Below, in pieces: positions 1 through 13,500 of a DNA stretch of 64,000 nucleotides. A program made the translations under genes and the position numbers. The DNA comes from Siphlonurus alternatus (lineage: Eukaryota > Arthropoda > Insecta > Ephemeroptera > Siphlonuridae): the NCBI GenBank assembly GCA_949825025.1, contig OX463788.1, positions 23,447,069 to 23,511,068 of the forward strand, read 5' to 3'. Under the pieces are notes generated by a model. The model was not told where the DNA came from, searched no databases, and saw only the letters and a program-made list of their open reading frames with translations. Within the stretch, counting starts at the first letter, position 1, and the number at the start of each line of letters is the position of its first letter.

Positions 1-1480
1 TTTCATTTTGAACAAAACTAGATCTGCTCAAATCGAAATGCGCCAAAGCCGATATGAGATTTTACTTCGGCTTTGGCGCATTTCATTTTGAGCAAAACTA
101 GTTCTACGCATCGCGGTTTGAGCAAAAGTCGAAATGATGTTTTATTTCGGGTTTGGAGCAAAATTTTGAGCACATCTAGTTTTGCGCAAAATAAAGATGA
201 TTTTAATGACGAGATGATGATTTTAATGACGAGATGATGATTTTAATTTTAATGATATTAATTTTAAATTTTTAAAAATAAAAATAAAAAACTAAGACTA
301 AACTTATAGTAAATATTAGTATTGTGACCTAATATCTTTCAAGCGCTGTTTAAAAATAAATTAATTAGGGAAAAAATAATAACTTTAAAATGTAATCATA
401 ACAGCATACGTACGTACATACCTTATAAAAAATATTGTAAAATCTGTTGATTTTATAAAACACTCCACCATTTCTGTCACTTAATTACTATTTGATGATG
501 TTTTTGTTAAATTATTAAATTTTTTGTTTTAAGAACTGCAGCTCAAATAAAATAGACGTATATTATACGCCACCCGTTTTAAAGTATTCTTTAGATTCAC
601 TCGCTCTCACCGTAGAAATATTGTCATGCACGCACTCGTAAATTTCATAGTTCTATTTCTACGAACATTGTATAGAAGCACAGGCTTATACAACCCTGGT
701 AGCAGCAACAATACATCATACATCAACATATATGCATACGGCAATCAAATGGGGTTAAACTTCATTGCAGAGGTAAAGGCTACTTTCTTATCTCGTTGTA
801 CCGATAACAACCTGTATTGCATGATAGCCTAATTCTAAGACATATATAGAACTATGAAATTTACAAGTGCGTGCATGACAAAATATTTCTAATGGTGAGA
901 GTGAGTTAATCTATAAATGAATACTTTAAAACGTGTGGCGTATAATATATGTCTATTTTATTTGAGCTGCAGTTCTTAAAACAAAAAAATTATTAATTTA
1001 ACAAAAACATCATCAAATAGTAATTAAGTGACAGAAATGGTGGAGTGCTTTATAAAATCAACAGATTCTACAATATTTTTTATAAGGTATGTACGTACGT
1101 ATATACTGTATGATTACATTTGATTATGATTAGTTTTTTTCGTTTTCTTTTTAAAAAATTAAAATAAATATCATTAAAATTAAAATCATCATCTCGTCAT
1201 TAAAATCATCTTTATTTTGCGCAAAACTAGATGTGCTCAAAATTTTGCTCCAAACCCGAAATAAAATATCATTTCGACTTTTGCTCAAACCGCGATGCGC
1301 AGAACTAGTTTTGCTCAAAATGAAATGCGCCAAAGCCGAAGTAAAATCTCATATTGGCTTTGGTGCATTTCGATTTGAGCAGATCTAGTTTTGTTCAAAA
1401 TGAAATGCGCCAAAGCCGAAAAAAAAACTCACTTCGGCTTTGGCTCATTTCGTGATGCGCAAAACTAGATGTGGGCATTT
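1..1480. repeat. Foldback element with about 650-bp inverted arms (left end cut by window)
   Basis: Sequence 1-657 is repeated in inverse at about 846-1404, leaving a loop near 660-845. Both arms show GCGCCAAAGCCGA blocks, GATGATTTTAATGACGAG and GTACGTAC landmarks. Outer ends carry short sub-repeats (CAAAACTAGATNTGCTC, CTTCGGCTTTGGC) that are themselves locally palindromic. The right arm runs further than the left, so the element probably begins before the window. No coding capacity seen. Related sequence occurs at 59280-60790. Confidence 0.85.
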
Positions 1481-1816
1481 TTTTCGGCTTTTGCCCGAAT
1501 TCGGCTTTGGGTGCTAACATATATATATAATATTTGTGTATTCAAGTCCTGTTACGATTTTTTTTTTTTTTACATGATGTTCTTTATGATAGAACTGGTG
1601 CAGCGTAATAAAATCTGCGTAACCAACGGAATCTGTAAATTTTTCAGGCCGAAAGGAGTGAATTTTATGTTGTAAAAACTAAGAGTGCTAGAGATATTTA
1701 ATTTTATGAGAATTTGTAAATTCAGAAATTTGTTAACTGCTATTTAGGGCACTTGGTAAATTTGTAAAAATAATTTCCATTAATTTAACTCAATTAACAA
1801 TTTTTTCCCCTCTATA

Positions 1817-2043
1817 AATGAGCACTTGTGTGTGGTTCCCCAGGCTTTGGACATCGCTTTGGTCCATTGAGAAAAAGTAGAGGTGTCCGTCCTGACTGAG
1901 GTTTTCCACGGCTTCCTCAGTCTCACCTCAGCGAATGCTGGGACGCGTAAGCATGCAGGCCGTGGCCACTATCCGTTCCCTACCTTATCCCTACCCAGTA
2001 CCCCGCCGCGAGCTCTAAGCTCTTAGGGGTGTGCTCTGAATGA
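1817..2043 (+). mobile_element. Dispersed ~225-bp SINE-like repeat, copy 1
   Basis: Aligns over its whole length with the inverse of 21788-22012. Shared landmarks include GTGGTTCC, GAGGTTTTCCACGGCTTCC, CTCAGTCTC and GAGCTCTAAGCTC. Two copies with the same ends imply a discrete mobile unit. Class is uncertain; a SINE or a LINE/LTR end fragment are both possible. Confidence 0.6.
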
Positions 2044-2394
2044 AGAAAAGTATTTGTAAATTCATGTGTTTCGTGAAGTCAATGTTTTACTGCATTACAT
2101 TCTTGCACATGTATACAGAACTGTTGTGTATAATTATTACTTTTGTGGAGTATTACATTTATTACCTTTTTTTAAAACATCATTAATTAGTTAAAAGTAT
2201 TGTCAGCTTTCTCAAAAATAATAGAAACCTTATTTCACATACAACTTTAAGAACACCTACAAGCTAACAACATTTTGTCAAAAACACAACACAGCTATAA
2301 AAAGAATAAATCCACCACAACCGCAGTATAAACATTACTCAAGCCAGTTTTCAATGCAGTGCAAGCAAATAAATTAGTCACATGCACCTTTTTT

Positions 2395-3715
2395 TTTATT
2401 TTTCAAAGCCTTTTGATATGCTGGACCACAAATTATTACACAGAAAATTAGAAACGTATGGGGTACAAGGGAGAGAAAAAATTTTATTAAATCTTTTTTA
2501 ACTAACAGATCACAAATAGTGTCTTTCTTGTACGAAACAGACAGTGAAATACTATGTGCAATGTCCAAGGAGCTCAAAACAACCCTAGGGGTCCCACAGG
2601 GGTCCTCCCTTAGCCTGATACTGTACGCAATAGCCATCAACGATATGTCAGATGCGATAACAGAGGACGACAAAGTGCAGTACGCGGATGATACCGCATG
2701 CGCCACCATCGCAACCACTGTTTTGCAACTCACAGAGAAAGCATGTAAAACTACGGAGGAACTCACAGACTGGAGTTCAGAGAACAAATTATTACTCAAT
2801 CCACAAAAAACTACATTCATACATTTCAAATCAAAAGGCAAAGAACATAATTTCACCCCACGCATAACAATTCAATCACAAAACATAAAAAAGGTTACGG
2901 AAGTAAAATACTTAGGTGTAACAATAACAGACGACCTTAACAGACGACCTACAATGGGCGGCATATATAAACTCAAAGGCAAAATGTATCGCAAAAGGAA
3001 TTCACGTGTTAAGAAATGTTAATAAAAAATTGTCAGAAAACTTAAATAAATAATTGAATTATGCACATGTACATGCACATCTTTTATATGCCATAATATT
3101 ATGGGGGAACACAAAAGATGCTAGTACACTATTTTCTCTGCAAAAATCAGCACTTTTAAAGGTAATTTATAATCTCAAAAAAACAGAGTCATGTAAAAAA
3201 ACTTATATGCAACAAAAAATCCTAACATTGCCTTGTTTGTATATACTAGAAAGTGCAAAATTTGTAAGAAATCAACCCAAACTTTTTCAATCATACTCAT
3301 AATACAAGAATCAGAAATGATCCTCACCTTCCAAAAAATTTCAAATGTCCTCATTTTGACCTCATAACAATTTATAATAAACTGCCAACGTACGGCAATT
3401 AAAAATATTGATTGTAATAAAAAATTTGCGAAAGAAATAAAAAAGTTTCTACTGGCGCACCAGTTTTATTCAGTAAAAGAATACATCAATCTTAAGAATA
3501 TAACATAGCGGATAAATGCCACCATGATGTATTATTTTGATTTATATTATGTGTATGAATGTTATTTTAATGTTTGCTTTAATTGTTTTTAATATTTCTA
3601 CGTGCATATAATATTGTATCATGTTTAATTTTTAAGTTATATTTATAAGTTTTTTTGTCTCTATGTTGTATTATGTACAGCCACAAGAGAAATAAATAAA
3701 TAAAGTGTATTTCTT
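2395..3715 (+). pseudogene. 5'-truncated non-LTR retrotransposon (jockey/CR1-like) reverse transcriptase remnant
   Basis: Translation from about 2400 gives KAFDMLDHKLLHRKLETYG (RT motif before the palm) with a frame break, then an open frame 2519-3022. That frame has the GVPQGS block near residue 24 and the catalytic YADD box near residue 55, then LNPQKT and VKYLGVTI. A second frame, 3054-3302, has the C-terminal HLLYAIILWGNT...LQKSALLKVIYN block typical of jockey/CR1-type LINEs. Frame breaks and stops make it dead. The 3' end is A/T-rich with an AATAAATAAATAAAG tail near 3700. Confidence 0.85.
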
Positions 3716-4286
3716 TAACTAAGTATTTTATGTTTTACAGTATTTCTAAATTTTCAATTCATTTGTGTAAGCCAATGAAATCCTTTCCTCCTTTCCATTT
3801 TTTAAACATTTTCTTATAAAATTGCAACTTTGCAGTAACTGATGGGTGGTGGATGAACACTTAGTGTGAATGGGTTATCCTTTTTTTGCCATCAATTGAA
3901 CAGAGCTTTTATGTTCACGTGTGTAAAAATTTATTTAACAATTAATGCATTTTGTAATTTGCTCAATAAACATTTATGTTATTATAATACAGTTAGCTAT
4001 GTGACTAGAAGAACCACTTAATGACCTGTCATTTGGGTAAATATGCCGAGATATTTAATAAAATACAAAAATTAATTTTGTGACCTTGACTTGTGCATAA
4101 CAGTGGTGCTAGGGTTCTGGGAAAACTGAAACTTTGTGAAACTTGTGATGCAAAAAATAATGTTACCGGAATACTTTGAAAAGTAGCATTCATATATTAT
4201 AACTTGTAGACTACCTGTTTGTAAATTTCAACTGCAATTTAAATTTTTATAGATATTCTGTATTGCCTTCTGTCTTTTTGTTGCAG

Positions 4287-4438
4287 AAAAACAATTTCTA
4301 TGTAGGCTCGGATAACGATTCTGTCAATGTCTACAATTTTCCGGGAAGAGAAAAACAGGGCATTCTTTCTAGATTCACAGCCCCAGTGACTCACCTGTCA
4401 ATGTCACCCGACGGTCAGAACCTTGCTGCTGGATCTTG
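4287..4438 (+). CDS. WDHD1: WDHD1 exon: early WD40 blade
   Basis: Preceded by a pyrimidine tract and TTGCAG, followed by GTGAGA. Encodes partial-protein residues 1-50 and ends with two bases of a codon. The stretch VYNFPG, then GILSRFT, then SPDGQNLAAGS matches the human VHTFPEG / GILTRFT / GDGTKIAAGS region, which follows the first blade. This is therefore not the first coding exon. No upstream exon was recognised in 1-4286. Confidence 0.9.
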
Positions 4439-4504
4439 GTGAGAGCTTTAGTGTTCTACACTTGCAAAACCGTGGTCATAATTTGGTTCCTGCATGCATG
4501 CATG

Positions 4505-4541
<37 letters not shown>

Positions 4542-7500
4542 CTGAATAGAAGGAGGGGGTCAAAAAATACACCTGTAAATTTTATGTGATTTATTTATTT
4601 TTACCCCTCCGGTACTCATCATGTCTAAAATAGAGGTATAAAATTCACATAACCTGGATGGTCCGTCAGCAACACCTATGACATTATTAGCGCTTGTAAA
4701 TAAATATTAAATTGTTGCTTGTTTATCCTCGTGACTTGGGATGGGTGTGACTGATTACTAAATGATGGAGTTGGTAGTAGGATGGCAGCTTAGAATCGAG
4801 TGCTTTGGAGGGCAATTTGTAGACGGCCGAGGTAATAATGCTGGCTTACCCCGTAAAGGGATATGGCGTCATGTTATTATGTATGTATGTATGTATGTAT
4901 GATAAGGTATTTAAAGGTATACAGGCCTCAAATTACAAATTAGACAGACATTAAGTGTTGCTCAAGTTTATAATCAACATTCGTATTATTTTTACCTGCG
5001 CGCGGTGCGTCTGTGCGAAGTCGCGCTGTAAAGAAAGTCCTTGATGACGTCACAACTCACAGCTAGCACCGATTAACATTGAGTTGTGACGTCATCAAGG
5101 ACTTCGTGACGTCATCAAGGACTAAATTTCTTACTTTGAACTGCGACTTCGCACGGATGCATCACGCGTGGAAAAAAATGATGCGAATGTTGATTATATA
5201 CTCTAAACCCACTTGGTGACTGTCTAATTTGTATTTTGAGGCCTGTATGCCTTTAAAGGAGAACATTCTGAAAAATTTTCATAATTTTCATGAATGGGAT
5301 TTTTATTATCATTTGGCGCGTTATCTCTACTTTAAGGGACCACTGATTTATGTATAATTATATGTTACATATACAAACAGGTGGCAATATTCAATGTTTT
5401 AATGCTTCTATAAATTATCTTAAATGAAGTAAAAGTTTTCATTTCTTACTTATTATTATTATTATTATTTTATTTTTTTCAGTGACATGGAAATCCAAAT
5501 CACAAATGTATCGACGTATCAAAGTACGTTACTCTCTGGACATAAAGGTGCTATTCTTGGTGTAGCTCTTGATCCGAAAGGAAAATACCTAGTAAGTATG
5601 TTTCAACAAATATAAGGAAAAATCAGGGGAGTGAGGGTCCGGTAGCTCAAATATTACATCTAGGACATATTTCCACCCCTCCACTATCACCCCTACAAAC
5701 ACTCTCAACTTGAACATTGTCACAATCCCCCCCCCCACCAAATCAAAAAGTGTTGAGAGTTAAATCCACTTTTTGCATAAAGTAGAGGGAAACCCTGGGG
5801 GGGGGGGGGGGGGGGGGGGGAAAGTTAGTGCTGTATTTCTATAAAAAATCAAGTGACCCTCTATATCAATCCAAAATTTAGAAATAAAAACAAAACAAAA
5901 ATCAAATATGTTTATCTATCTCAAAAACATCCAAAGTCAAAGTGAACACCTTGCTTAACCCCGTCGAATATCTAACAAAAATCTGACGTTTTTTAGGTGG
6001 TAGTACAAAAATATAGCGATGTTCTACGACTCGTGCTTTAACAAAAACCATTTAAAAAATATATATGCATATCTCAAATCCATTTTTGCAAAAAAAAGAG
6101 CAAAAACAAATTTCTTACAAGAATTATTAACATGATAGACTTTTTTTTTTTTTTTTAATCGAAAAATGGCTGGATTTCTTCATGCCTGCAAATTGTAAAG
6201 TCTTCGTATTTTAAAATTATTGTAGGTCTTGATAAATACAATAGAAAGTCAAGGCGCCTTGCAATTAATATTCATTTGTGTTGCTACGGTCCATTCTGCA
6301 CTTGGAAATGAAGCATTTTTTTTTTTTTTTTCTTAATTTTTCTTTTTCTTGATAATAAATGACAAGAAAAATCCATTTCTTGCACTATCCACTATATTTT
6401 TTGGTTTGGACATAAGTTCCGTAGTGGAATTTTTCCTAAAAAAATCTTTTTAGTGTAATTACGAATTCACATTTTTTTTTTTTTTTTTTTTTTTTTCATT
6501 CAATTTGTTTTAATTGGAAGGTAAGAACACAACAAATTCAGTAGACTTGAAGCCATAATTATGTAAAAAGATATGTTACAATATCTTTCTAAAAAAAAAT
6601 AGTGAGGGAGATAGTGAATGAATGAACGAATGATTGATTACATGAGTGAGATAATCATTATAATTTTTTTATTATTATTTTTTTTGCATGATATTGCATG
6701 TATTATCAAGGAAATAAATAAATGCTATTAGGGAACAAATCAATACATTCTATGTTTAATAGGAAGATAAAAAGAACTTTTCTCCTACTACTTGCAGTAG
6801 GCATCCGGGACTATGTGACACAATATAAACAAGTCTGTAGGTGTAAGTATGACAGCTTCTTGAATGTGTTGCAGGCCTCATCAAGCTGTGATGGCTCAGT
6901 GCATGTATGGCTCTTGGAGACTCGTAAAACTGTGTTCACACATGCAACAACTCTTCCACCCTGCAATGAGTTCTGGGCAGCTAAGAGTTTAGGTCGGCCC
7001 AGCTGGCAAACTATCTCTGGACGCCTCCTCGCCATCCCAACCAAAGGAGAAGTACTGTTGTTGAAGCGTGACTCTTGGACGAAAGTTATTGTATTCAAAG
7101 ACACCAACGTGAGCTCCTCAACTGTGAGTTGTTGTTTTTTTTTATTTTTTTTTTTCCTATAATTTAATTCTTCTCTCATATTTTAATAACTTAAAAGAAA
7201 TATTGTTTCTTTATTTCAAAAATTGACAGTCTATATTTGAATTTGTTCTGCAGTGTTGAAAAGTGTGGTGTTTTGCTTTGCAGTACTACTCAATCACAAG
7301 CTTTTCTCCTTGTGGCCGTCTGTTGGCTGCCTGCTCAATGGATGGTGTGATCTCGGTGTGGGATGTGGCTCTGGGCAAACATGTCCTCAGCGAGAAAAAC
7401 GAAAGAAAAACAGCTTTGTGTGCACTTGCATGGAGCCCAGATGTTGAGAAAAGCAAAGCAGGTGAAGCAGAATTAGCCTTTTGTGACAACGGCGGTCATC

Positions 7501-10500
7501 TGGGCGTGATGCGCATGAAAATGCCACCTGAAAAAAATGATGATGTACAGGTAAGCTACATTACTAATGCTTTTACATTTACTACGTTTACAAGACGGTG
7601 TTTAATGCGTATTCGTTGACGACGCCTCATAAGAATAACATTATCCGTCGTCAACGAATACGCATTAAACACCGTCATGTAAACGTAGTAAATGAACATG
7701 CTCATCAATGGATGAAAGTAAATCCTTTAGTATCCTATGTCATCATATACAGTATTTCATACATGTTAAGTGTTTCAAATTTCACCTATTTACATCCAAT
7801 AGCTCTGTACGTAATTATGAATCAAGAAAAGGATTTGTCTTAAAATATATCTTGTACATCTGATGATCTGCTATTTTATGTTGATATTTAGTTGCTGATA
7901 CTGGTCAAATGATCATCTGATTCTTGATTCCTGAATTGTAATATTTTTACATGCATCTGCAAACTTGTATAGTACTGTAATACTAGGACTAAACAGTTAT
8001 AATCTATTGTAGATAGTGCATTCTTGATTGCCTTAGCTGCGTATGAGCTAAGTATTTTAAAACAATGCTATTAATCATAAAATTTATTATCTTTTATTAA
8101 TTTAATATAAAAAAATCTTAAAAAAATTGAAACATATTTAATAATAATAATATTTTATTTAAACCTATTTGATTGTACAGAGACAATGTTAGTTCACGTC
8201 AATAGCAAAAAAAAGAAAAAAATAATAATAATAATAATAATAATAGTAATAAATATAATAATAATATTAATATACATAATTACAATTAGACATAGTTAAA
8301 AATAAAAAAAAAAGTAACTATAACTGCACAAGGATACATAATTTTACAATGATTACAATTAGTCCAGGATTGATTTAAAATTAGGTGGAAAAAATTAGTT
8401 GCTAACGGAAACTTCGCCCATATGTTCCTATGACCAATATCAACACACAAAAAAAAGTCCAGTCAAGTCACCCCTGGCCTTCATGGTGAAACCCGGGTTT
8501 GTCCCGGATTTCAAAAAACATTTTTTATCTCAACAACTACTTGTCGCACATTAATGCAAAAGGTATCATAGCAAAGCTTAGCAACTGCACAACACAGAAA
8601 AAAATACTTTAACTTGCCTAATTGATTTCATCATGCAAATAATTAACAATTAATGAGTTTAAATCGATCAATCAAGATTTTGAAAGTAAACTACGCCGAA
8701 AATATGCAATATACCCGTTTTGAGTTTATTAGTAATAATTGTGTTCATTTAATAACGAACCGGGATCTTTTTATTTTACATCTCTAACTTTGCTCTTTGG
8801 TGTAGTGGTTAGTACACTTGGCTCTCGTCCGAGAGGTCCCCGGTTCAAATCCCGAATACGGCAGACTTTTCGCGACTTGGAATGGGTGTGACTGGCTTCT
8901 AGATGAAAGAGTTGGTAGGAGGAAGGCAGCTTACGGTTGTCTAAACTCCGCTGGGGTGATTAAGACCGCGGAATGTTGTGCAAACAACATACGTGCCCCG
9001 CTAAGAAACGGTACTTAACTGTCTGGCGTGCAGACTGGGTATTAGGAGCCCCAGAGAGCACTGTGAACAATGTTGAAAAGCAAGTTCCGCCATTGGTAAC
9101 CAACCTACCATTTTACATCTCTAGCACTGATAGATCGTGAGATAGTAGGAAGAGAAGCGCAAAAAACAGGGACGGGCGGGCATCATTACAATGGGTATAG
9201 CAGGTATACCACCGCCTCCCTCCATACAAAATGCTCAAAATGCATTGCAGCGCCGCAGCGCTCGTTGTTCATATTCGAGTTTCACTCATCCCCTGTACTC
9301 TAGACAACAGAATCTTAAATATACCTAATTCTGGGGTGTGAGATCCGTGTGATCTCACTGCTACTTGATATTGTAATATATCACATCATGTTTATAAATA
9401 TATTATAAACAAATACACACCTCAAATTAAATTTATAACAGTAATGTGTAATAATACGTAAGTATAATTAGGGTAATGATATAATTATATAGTATATAAT
9501 AACACAACTTGTATTTTTAAGTATCGCAAGACAATGAGGAATTTGTATGCGTGAATCTGATTGGCTTAATCGAAAGAGGGGGCTGAGAAATACATGTGTG
9601 AATTTTATGCGAATTTTTTGAGCACTGCAAGTATGCTCAAATGCATATTTAAAAGATGCACTTTACCTGGAGGCGATGGCGCATCGCCAGTGACGTCATC
9701 GCTATGTCAGGTTCGGTTCACTATAGATATGCATACCTGTACGCACCTGCATAACAGGTAGCCAATCAAAAACAATCTAGCCAAAATTCAAAATTTCAAA
9801 TGCCTAGCTTATGAGTTTTAAAACTTAAAAAATGCACATTATTCCATATACGCGTAGTGTAAAAACACACTGGGAGATAAGTAATATTACAAACGTACCT
9901 TTCATCATATTTAAATAATAGAAATTGTTTCGCAAATAGTTTCATTTAATTGAAGAGAAGATGCAATCGATGCAATATCAAGTCCTGCCACCAACTTTTC
10001 TGTTTAAATTATTGGCGCGTCATGCATCAATCAGCCAATAAAAATGTGTAAATTTATCATACTGGACTCCTTCCGTATCTGCTGATTATCTATTGAATTA
10101 TTTTATTAAACCTAAAACTGAGCCTCTTTTCTTATCTACAAAGATAGTAGGATGCCGTAGGATTCAATATTTAACTTTATTAAGACCCTTGAATCATAAT
10201 TTATCAATGTCTTTTCAACCCCCTGTTTGCTGCTGCTGAAACCAGAAACGGAAGGATTGAAAAATAAATACAGTTTTAATTTCAACATTTCTATAACGCC
10301 TGTACGTGGTCGAGTGGAAAAGCACTCGCCTTCCATGCAAGAGGTGAAAAGTTCAAATCTCCTCTGGTTCAAGGCGATGTATCTTCTTTATGTAACGAAA
10401 TACTTACAAAACGTGTGAAAAACCTTCCTGAAATAGCCACCAGTAGCGCGTCGATCGTTATTCTGTGCCGTGACGGGTGCTGCATTGCCGGTTCTTACCG

Positions 10501-13500
10501 CGCTAGACCGCGCCGTGCCGATTAACAATGGTCACATGAGTTTTTTCACCAAAGCTCATAAAATATTACGCACAGTTTTATGATAACTTCCTGAAACTAC
10601 CGCTTGGGGGCCAAAAATACAAATATTTGGGCCGCCGGCAAAGCTACATCCCCATGTCTGGTTCATTTTACATTTTTAGTAGCACGAAGAATTAATTCAA
10701 ACGTACGGGGTATAATAATCTTATTTTTTCTTACAATATAATCATGTTATACTATTATAAGTCACACTTTTTCATATAAATACGCACTTACAAAAACTTT
10801 GTAAAAAAAAAAAAAAAAGCAAAAACCAAACAAAAAAAGCGTTTCATTCAATGATAGAAAAATTAATAAGAAATTATAAACAGAACTATTTTACCCCGTT
10901 TGAGTTAAAAATATGAAATAAACTTCTTCGTGCTACCGGTGCTACTAAAAATGTAAACTGAACCGGGGGAGATTTGAACCCTTCACCTCTTGCATGGAAG
11001 GCGAGTGCTTTTCCACTCGACCACATATAGGCGTGTTGGAAAAGTTGAAATTAAAACTGTATTTATTTTTCAATCCTTCCGTTACTGGTTTCAGCAGCAG
11101 CAAACAGGGGGTTGAAAAGACATTGATAAATTATGATTCAAGGGTCTTAATAAAGTTAAATATTGAATCCTACGGCATCCTACTATCTTCGTAGATAAGA
11201 AAAGAGGCCCAGTTTTAGGTTTAATAAAATAATTCAATAGATAATCAGCAGATACGGAAGGAGTCCAGTATGATAAATTTACACATTTTTATTGGCTGAT
11301 TGATGCATGACGCGCCAATAATTTAAACAGAAAAGTTGGTGGCAGGACTTGATATTGCATCGATTGCATCTTCTCTTCAATTAAATGAAACTATTTGCGA
11401 AACAATTTCTATTGTTTAAATATGATGAAAGGTACGTTTGTAATATTACTTATCTCCCAGTGTGTTTTTACAGTACGCGTATATGGAATAATGTGCATTT
11501 TTTAAGTTTTAAAACTCATAAGCTAGGCATTTGAAATTTTGAATTTTGGCTAGATTGTTTTTGATTGGCTACCTGTTATGCAGGTGCGTACAGGTATGCA
11601 TATCTATAGTGAACCGAACCTGACATAGCGATGACGTCACTGGCGATGCGCCATCGCCTCCAGGTAAAGTGCATCTTTTAAATATGCATTTGAGCATACT
11701 TGCAGTGCTCAAAAAATTCGCATAAAATTCACACATGTATTTCTCAGCCCCCTCTTTCGATTAAGCCAATCAGATTCACGCATGCAAATTCCTCATTCTT
11801 TGTTAATAGGGAAATTAACTAAAATAAGCATTACACTCATTTGAAAATGATCATGATAATAAAATAATACAATAGGCGGTATAATGAAAATAGACATAAT
11901 AGGAAATAAATTAACTGCACTTGAGTTAATTTCCTTATTTTCTGTTGTCGTGTCATTATTGCATACTTTATTAATATACTAAATTATTGAAACTATAATT
12001 TAATAAAATTTACTATAGTTTACAACATTTTTTATATATATAATTGCTATAAATAATAATGTAAATCGGGAGGATATTGGTAATTTCAAACCATGTTTTG
12101 TACGACTAACGGAAAGTAACTAATTCTGCACACTTGTTGTCTCATATATTGTAATGTAATGAAAATATTAACATGCACGTATCACGACCTGTAACATTAT
12201 TCCTTTTTCTCATATAGATATGCAAGACTAAGCCATCACATATATATTATTTCTAATATCTGGACTTCTTAAATATTTTGGCAGGACTATCATTATCCGA
12301 ACAGTGTGGAGCTAATGAAATTTACTGAAAGCAAACCATATGCTTTTCAAATATGTATTTGAAATGGGATGATTTTGTATTACATTATACCTTTATAAAA
12401 AATGAAATAAAAAAAAGTAAATAAAATAAAATTGCTGTCATATTGAAATATTTAAATATTATAAACATGCTCATGTATATGGTATAGTGTAGTATTACTT
12501 ATTAGTTGATAATGTACTGTACACCAAATTACCACGTATTATATTATAACATTGTGAAACACATATTGCACATATTTATAATAATAATTTTACTTCCATG
12601 TATTTAATAAAATGCTAATTGATAGATGCTCCTTTAAAATCATTGACTTATAAGTACCATGATACATTTTGTATAAAAAAAAAAGTAATACAAAGTGACG
12701 TAATTTTATCACTACAAAATCTGTGAAAAACTGTTTGATTAAAATTTAATATATATTATAACCTTAATTAATATGTTAAGAAAATAAAGAGTTACTTAAA
12801 AAAATACTGTCATGACATAAATAAGCAGGAAATAAATCACAAGTTAACATAATTCGACAAAAGAGTGGTTACAGTGATACAAGCTGCCTATAACTGATCA
12901 TAAATATGAATAATACGTACTGCAGCCTATAAGATATAATTACCTCCCCTCCCCCTCTCCTTCACACCTCAGAATTATATATTTATGATTTAGGTATATT
13001 TACGATTGTATTGTCTAGAGTACAGGTGTCACTCATCCCCTGTACAGTACAGGGGATGAGTGAAACTCGAATATGAACGAGTGCGGCGGCGCTGCAATGC
13101 ATTTTGTATGGAGGGAGGCAGCGGTATACCTGCTATACCCATTGTAATGATGCCCGTCTGTCCCTGTTTTTCGCGCTTCTCTTCCTACTATCTCACGATC
13201 TATCAGTGCTAGAGATGTAAAATAAAAAGAACCCGGTTCGTTATTAAATGAATACAATTATTACTAATAAACTCAAAACGGGTATATTGCATATTTTCGG
13301 CGTAGTTTACTTTCAAAATCTTGATTGATCGATTTAAACTCATTAATTGCTAATTATTTGCATGATGAAATCAATTAGGCAAGTTAAAGTATTTTTTTCT
13401 GTGTTGTGCAGTTGCTAAGCTTTGCTATGATACCTTTTGCATTCATGTGCGACAAGTAGTTGTTGAGATAAAAAATGTTTTTTGAAATCCGGGACAAACC

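Larger units (their letters stand above)
9533..11803. repeat. Inner palindrome with ~1.0-kb arms and tRNA-like segments
   Basis: 9533 onward is the inverse of the sequence ending at 11803, with AATGAGGAATTTG at the outer tips and an axis near 10668. Arms stay highly similar to about 10370 / 10962. The spacer holds a further short inverted repeat (10661-10692 and 10921-10965). Each arm carries one TGACGTCA (9691, 11632). The 60-80 codon ORFs here are mirror images of each other and not genes. Confidence 0.9.

Noticed and set aside
2374..2865. 163-codon minus-strand ORF at 2374-2865
   Set aside because: Antisense shadow of the LINE reverse transcriptase, whose plus strand has the YADD and GVPQG motifs.
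1..4286. Missing first coding exon(s) of WDHD1 in this interval
   Set aside because: No GT-AG bounded segment with a WD40-like N-terminus was found. The interval is foldback, repeat and LINE debris. I conclude the start lies left of the window.
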